Assembly: GCA_023434145.1 (NCBI GenBank)
Contig: JAEYTI010000381.1
Span: 1 to 9,755 of the forward strand
DNA: 9,755 bases
Origin: Chloroflexota bacterium
GTDB lineage: Bacteria; Chloroflexota; Anaerolineae; Anaerolineales; Anaerolineaceae
Direction: 5' to 3'
Positions 6,457 through 9,755 of this stretch are shown here, piece after piece; position 1 is the first letter of the stretch, and the number at the start of each line of letters is the position of its first letter. The notes under the pieces were generated by a model. That model was not told where the DNA came from. It searched no databases and saw nothing but the letters and a program-made list of their open reading frames with translations. The position numbers and the translations under genes are program-made.

Positions 6457-7776
6457 ATGATGAAAACGGTCCTTACCCTTGCCTTGTTTGCCATCGTCGC
6501 TGCGGGGTGCGGTGGGGGAACCGTGCTGCCAACAGCCGCGCCAACCGGCTTCACCTTGCCGACCCTTGGGCCGACCCCCGAACCCTCTCCATTCCCTACC
6601 GCTACGCTACCCCCAATGCCCACGAGTACGCCGGAGACCCTCGCTGCTCCCGTGCTGGAGTATCCCACGGAAGGAATGGTGATGGATAACGGTCGTTCTG
6701 ATGGATTAGGTATGACTTTATGGTTTTTTGACTGGTCTGATGTGCCAGAGGCTGTGGAGTATGAATTATTGGTCACCCACGGTGCGGCGGCGAATTTGGT
6801 TATTCAGGAAAAGGTACGGCAGTCCTCTTATTCTTATGAAAATAATTTCCTTCACACCACGTCTGTGAATGAGTGGACATGGAAAGTCAGGGCGAGGATT
6901 GGCGATCAATGGGGCGCATGGTCAGAGCCGGGAGCATTTATCTTGGAGCAATTGGACACGGACCCCAAGCTGTTGCTCGGTGATGTTTGCAATCTGGCGG
7001 AGCTGCCGGTCGACCGGACCGGCCCTGTTGAACCGCTGCCCGTCTCCATGACGGACGGGTTGGTGATCCACGAATATGTGCTGGAAAAGAACAGTTTGCT
7101 AGACCACAATTCCTTTGAACCGGTCGGGACCACTCGGGCGGAAGTGCTTGCGCCTCACGACGCGGGCCGGGGTGAGCCGCTGATGCCGAGCATGATGAGT
7201 CTCGACCAACAGCCGGAAAACTGGCCCAATGAGATGCTCCACGGCCCCGTGCCTTTCCGTGGCGCAGCGCTGACCGCAGCGGAATACCAGCGGTACGATG
7301 GTACATTCCATCGATTGTCGGGGAAGGTGATGCTAGGCGAGACGGTAATATATGAAGTGCCGGAAGAAGCAGCAGCGGTCGAGCATCTTTTTCGCGCGCT
7401 AGATGCGACCGAAACGGACTGGTACGTGGAAGTTATGCATCAGGTCGTGCTGGATTTCGGATTGGGTCCTAACTTCTGCCTCCTGGGAGACGTAGTTCAG
7501 AACGGCGACTCCCTGAGCGCACGGTACGGCCACCGAGAAGCCTTCGGGTTCCAGTTGTTGAATGGTAAGCCGTTCTACTTCTTCAATCAGGACGGCAGCA
7601 TCGGCTTTGCGTACGATAGCAAGGTTAGCTGGCTGGGATATGATGAAATCCCCAGATACGCGGAAGAGATTGGTGATGCAACTTGGAGCACCCGGCAGCA
7701 GTGGGAAAATGCGGCTGCTTTCTTTGCCCGCCGGGGAGATCATTGGTACTACGTGGAGATTGGGAAGGCTCCGTAG
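6457..7776 (+). CDS. Putative secreted lipoprotein with Fn3-like domain
   Basis: A 439-residue exported lipoprotein of unknown function. A short basic start and hydrophobic helix (3-16) end in AAGC, with C18 as the predicted lipidated cysteine. A Pro/Thr-rich flexible linker (~24-66) follows, of the kind common in Chloroflexota surface lipoproteins. Residues ~66-165 look like a fibronectin-III-type beta sandwich (DWSDVPEAVEYELLV; NEWTWKVRA; WGAWSEPGAF). The remainder (~168-439) is a domain I cannot name, ending in an aromatic segment (FFARRGDHWYYVEIG). Two cysteines (C178, C341) could form a disulfide outside the cell. AGGAG at 6446-6450 overlaps the upstream stop codon and is well spaced to ATG 6457 or 6460, so it is probably coupled to the acetyltransferase. 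The stretch encoding the Fn3-like region is visibly more AT-rich than the rest, hinting at a mosaic gene. Confidence 0.82.
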   Translation: MMKTVLTLALFAIVAAGCGGGTVLPTAAPTGFTLPTLGPTPEPSPFPTATLPPMPTSTPETLAAPVLEYPTEGMVMDNGRSDGLGMTLWFFDWSDVPEAVEYELLVTHGAAANLVIQEKVRQSSYSYENNFLHTTSVNEWTWKVRARIGDQWGAWSEPGAFILEQLDTDPKLLLGDVCNLAELPVDRTGPVEPLPVSMTDGLVIHEYVLEKNSLLDHNSFEPVGTTRAEVLAPHDAGRGEPLMPSMMSLDQQPENWPNEMLHGPVPFRGAALTAAEYQRYDGTFHRLSGKVMLGETVIYEVPEEAAAVEHLFRALDATETDWYVEVMHQVVLDFGLGPNFCLLGDVVQNGDSLSARYGHREAFGFQLLNGKPFYFFNQDGSIGFAYDSKVSWLGYDEIPRYAEEIGDATWSTRQQWENAAAFFARRGDHWYYVEIGKAP

Positions 7777-7868
7777 GTTATTCGCGTAGCCATTAGGTGC
7801 GCGGCGGCGCTGTGGATCAGTGGTGCGTGATCAGATTCAACCAACCCGCAAGCCACTGCGCGACAAGA

Positions 7869-7982
7869 CCCTCACCCCCTATCGCAGTTTCACCGCGACC
7901 CCCTCTTCAGTTGTGCTGGAAGGTTCTATGATGGATGTCATGAGCGCAACCCGCAAAACCAGAGAGGGGGCGGGGGGTGAGG
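7869..7982. repeat. C/G-rich imperfect inverted repeat in the convergent spacer
   Basis: CCTCACCCCC (7870-7879) is complementary to GGGGGTGAGG (7973-7982), and the inner CCCCCTCT (7899-7906) to AGAGGGGG (7963-7970). The two blocks are 19 bases apart on the left but only two on the right, so any fold has a large bulge. The repeat lies between the 3' ends of the lipoprotein and the cupredoxin-like gene. It may act as a shared terminator, or it may be a dispersed spacer repeat; such CCTCACCCCC/CCCTCT blocks are frequent between genes in some Chloroflexota (recollection, not checked). The rest of the spacer (7777-7868, 7983-7998) shows no gene or signal. Confidence 0.45.
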
Positions 7983-7998
7983 ATCTGGCGCGTGGCTG

Positions 7999-8508
7999 TC
8001 AGCCCTTCTTCTTCCGCTCCGGTACCAGATAGCTATACACGCCGAGCATCATCCCAGATGGCAGGGCGATCGACAGGATGCCCTGCAAGCGATCACTACC
8101 CTGCACGCGCGGGCGAACCTCCAGGCCAATGTTGCGGTCGGGTTGGAAGGAGCAGTCGTAGGAGTAGGTGGTCGCATTATTCAACTCCAAGACGCTCGAG
8201 GTGGATGGCGGAACCCACAGCGGTCCGAGCTGGTGCGGAACAGTGTCTTCGTTCTTCACCACCAGAATATCCCCCTCCGCCAGCACCAGATCATCCAGCA
8301 GGATGCCGGTGACTACGCCCTGTTCCACCCGGTCGGCGGTGCCGTAGGGGATGACCAGCTCGTAGCGCTGGGCTTCGCTCTGCACCGATTCTTTGTTATT
8401 CAACAGCAAATACGCGCCCTCGCTGATCGCCCAGGCAAACACCACGCCGATCAGAACGCCCACCCCCATGCGGGCGAAAAAGTCTGCCAGTTTGTCTTGA
8501 AAAAACAT
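7999..8508 (-). CDS. Membrane-tethered cupredoxin-like protein
   Basis: A 169-residue protein with membrane helices at ~15-36 and ~141-161 and a compact beta-rich domain between them (~48-135). With a positively charged tail (ERKKKG) inside, the middle domain would face outside the membrane. It resembles a cupredoxin: GDILVVKNEDTVPHQLG (79-95) supplies the first copper-ligand His (H92) and YDCSF the Cys (C119). The usual second His and Met after the Cys are not seen (CSFQPDRNIGLEV), so it may bind copper differently or not at all. The ATG lies seven bases after the stop of the upstream SCO gene, and its GAGG ribosome site touches that stop, so the two form a tight pair. A role in copper delivery to, or electron transfer with, a cytochrome oxidase is inferred from this context. 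The fold call is by eye and the exact family is unknown. Confidence 0.75.
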   Translation of the reverse strand: MFFQDKLADFFARMGVGVLIGVVFAWAISEGAYLLLNNKESVQSEAQRYELVIPYGTADRVEQGVVTGILLDDLVLAEGDILVVKNEDTVPHQLGPLWVPPSTSSVLELNNATTYSYDCSFQPDRNIGLEVRPRVQGSDRLQGILSIALPSGMMLGVYSYLVPERKKKG

Positions 8509-8515
8509 GCCTGCC

Positions 8516-9112
8516 TCAATTCTTCAAATAATGGCGCACGTCGGCCAGCATATCGTCGACCGGCGTGCCAAAGGCGAAGGTCATGCGCAGGTTGCCGTCG
8601 GGGTCGATCATGTACACCTGCGCAGAGTGATCCATCAGGTAGCCTATCGCCGAGCCTTCCTGAACGCGCTTTTCGCGGTACACGCCGTAGCCTTTCCACA
8701 CGGCGGTGAGCTGTTCTTCGCTGCCCGAAAGGCCAACAAAATCAGGGTGGAAATTTCCTGCATAGCTGCTCGTGCGCTCGATGGTGTCTCTTTCCGGATC
8801 GACGGTGATGAAGACGAAGCGCACATCGTCTGCCTGGTCGCCCAGGCGCTGGTGGATGACCTTCATCTCACCCAACGTAGCAGGGCAAACGTCGGGGCAG
8901 GTGGTGAAGCCAAAAAATATCAGCACCATTTTGCCGCGCTGGTCTGCAAGACGGAAATCGCCCTGCGCTGAGGGCAGGGTAAAATCGGGTGCGGGTACGG
9001 GCGGCTCGATTAACGAGCCGTGCGGCGTGTAGGGCTGCGAAAGCAGAAAGGCCCCCACTGCCACCAGCCCAACCACAGCTCCCAACGCGATAAAGAGAAA
9101 ACTACGCTGCAT
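8516..9112 (-). CDS. SCO1/SenC family copper chaperone
   Basis: A membrane-anchored thioredoxin-fold protein that in other bacteria delivers copper to, or reduces, the CuA site of cytochrome c oxidase. A single N-terminal helix (~5-24) anchors it and the rest lies outside the membrane. All diagnostic residues are present: the copper-binding CPDVC (C72, C76), the distant ligand His (H162 in MDHSAQVYMID), the FGFTTCPD strand-turn and the VDPERDT loop (~104-110). At 198 residues it has the normal family length. The ATG is preceded by a clear GGAGGAG ribosome site. It is followed after seven bases by the cupredoxin-like gene, strengthening a copper role. No oxidase subunit gene lies in the window. 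The DinB-like gene lies upstream on the same strand with an 81-base gap, so transcription with it is uncertain. Confidence 0.94.
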   Translation of the reverse strand: MQRSFLFIALGAVVGLVAVGAFLLSQPYTPHGSLIEPPVPAPDFTLPSAQGDFRLADQRGKMVLIFFGFTTCPDVCPATLGEMKVIHQRLGDQADDVRFVFITVDPERDTIERTSSYAGNFHPDFVGLSGSEEQLTAVWKGYGVYREKRVQEGSAIGYLMDHSAQVYMIDPDGNLRMTFAFGTPVDDMLADVRHYLKN

Positions 9113-9142
9113 GTCACTCCTCCCCCCGGAGGTTTTGGTGTA

Positions 9143-9177
9143 TTTGGCTGGGCTTCGTCATGCGAATCACAGCCAAA
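9143..9177. other. Hairpin between the DinB-like and SCO genes
   Basis: TTTGGCTG (9143-9150) pairs with CAGCCAAA (9170-9177); an inner TTCG/CGAA (9154-9157 with 9163-9166) can extend the fold. No T run follows on the minus strand, so it is not a classic terminator of the DinB-like gene. It could be an operator-like inverted repeat or an mRNA processing structure. The spacer carries no other recognisable signal apart from the SCO ribosome site. Confidence 0.35.
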
Positions 9178-9193
9178 CACATGATAAATGCGC

Positions 9194-9697
9194 TTACCCG
9201 GCGGACTTTCGCGCTTGCTGCGATAGGAACAGGTGAAGCTGCGCGGCGTGTTCGATGACGTGGCGCATGCTGTAAATCATCAGCTCGCCAAAAGGCACCG
9301 TCCCCCACGGGAAGGTACACAATTGGCGCGCCTGCTCCGGCGTCATTTGTTCGATCGTCTCCTGAGTCCTGCGTGTGCAGAGTTCCAGGTAGCCAAGCAG
9401 TTCATCGCGCGTGTAGACTCGCGGCAAGGTCTCGTTATCTTGCATTTCCACCAGGTCGAATGGCGCGGGCGGGGTAAAACCCTCTTCCGCGCCGGTCAGA
9501 TACAAATCCAACCAGAACAACGTGTGGTAGCACAGATACCAGTACGATGAGAACCCGGCAGCCACCCACTGGTCGGGTTCATCGTCCCACAGCGTTGCTT
9601 CCCATAGATGATCGGGGCAGTCGCGCACGGCTGTGCCAAAGGATTCGATCGCTTTGCTGAACTGCCGCCATAACATGGTGTTATCAACCAGACTCAT
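9194..9697 (-). CDS. DinB-like four-helix metal-dependent protein
   Basis: A 167-residue, mainly helical cytoplasmic protein with the layout of the DinB/YfiT superfamily. The expected metal triad is visible: H58 in the second helix (LCYHTLFWLDLYL), and H146 and H150 in the last long helix (RHVIEHAAQLHLFL). Members include thiol transferases that use bacillithiol or mycothiol, and many with no known reaction; the substrate here cannot be told. The length is normal for the family. The ATG at 9697 is preceded by AGAGAGAAG (9705-9713 on the minus strand), a moderate ribosome site; an internal ATG at residue 8 is possible. It is on the same strand as the SCO gene but separated by 81 bases containing a hairpin, so it may be an independent unit. 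Confidence 0.85.
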   Translation of the reverse strand: MSLVDNTMLWRQFSKAIESFGTAVRDCPDHLWEATLWDDEPDQWVAAGFSSYWYLCYHTLFWLDLYLTGAEEGFTPPAPFDLVEMQDNETLPRVYTRDELLGYLELCTRRTQETIEQMTPEQARQLCTFPWGTVPFGELMIYSMRHVIEHAAQLHLFLSQQARKSAG

Positions 9698-9755
9698 GGG
9701 TTCGCTTCTCTCTGGTACTGGGCCGGATAAGGGGGTGGGGTTTTTGTTTGGGTTT
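9698..9755 (-). promoter_or_regulatory. Upstream region of the DinB-like gene
   Basis: The short stretch to the window edge holds the purine-rich ribosome site near 9705-9713 and, further out, a low-complexity G/T-rich tract on the plus strand (9730-9755). No -35/-10 pair can be assigned; the promoter may lie beyond the window. Confidence 0.25.

Noticed and set aside
8143..8971. Plus-strand frames (188 and 154 codons) opposite the SCO and cupredoxin-like genes
   Set aside because: The minus-strand proteins carry diagnostic motifs (CPDVC, distant His, membrane helices), so the plus-strand frames are shadows.

Overview
The window most resembles a chromosomal segment of a GC-rich, probably aerobic environmental bacterium. 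I favour a Chloroflexota (Anaerolineae-like) genome. The pointers are a lipoprotein with a long Pro/Thr linker, a membrane-tethered cupredoxin beside a SCO copper chaperone, apparent TTG/GTG starts, and purine- and pyrimidine-rich inverted repeats between genes. This placement is inference; no rRNA or tRNA gene is present to confirm it.

Layout, left to right. (1) 1-4882, + strand: two large c-di-GMP enzymes in tandem, each a GGDEF-EAL protein with a different sensory front end. The first has a multi-pass membrane domain; the second has a degenerate receiver plus a PAS domain. A perfect 18-bp hairpin followed by a T run lies between them. (2) 4833-5273, - strand: a small AT-rich four-helix membrane protein, likely acquired by transfer, whose C-terminal tail runs into the 3' end of the second c-di-GMP gene. 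(3) 5274-5682: a gene-free stretch holding a 184-bp element bounded by 37-bp inverted repeats. (4) 5683-7776, + strand: a GNAT-type acetyltransferase and a lipoprotein, closely spaced and probably translationally coupled. (5) 7777-7998: a convergent spacer with a C/G-rich inverted repeat. (6) 7999-9697, - strand: a DinB-like protein, then a SCO copper chaperone and a membrane cupredoxin-like protein, the last two forming a tight pair.

How the genes may work together: the two GGDEF-EAL proteins keep every catalytic motif and the RxxD product-inhibition site that I can check by eye. They could therefore both make and break c-di-GMP in response to membrane and cytoplasmic cues. The SCO/cupredoxin pair points to copper handling at the outer face of the membrane, probably for a cytochrome oxidase encoded elsewhere. 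The GNAT and lipoprotein share a transcript by layout, but no common function is evident. I see no complete autonomous mobile element, CRISPR array, defence system or biosynthetic cluster. The most unusual DNA is the 184-bp inverted-repeat element, together with the foreign-looking gene whose stop codon appears to have been captured from its neighbour.
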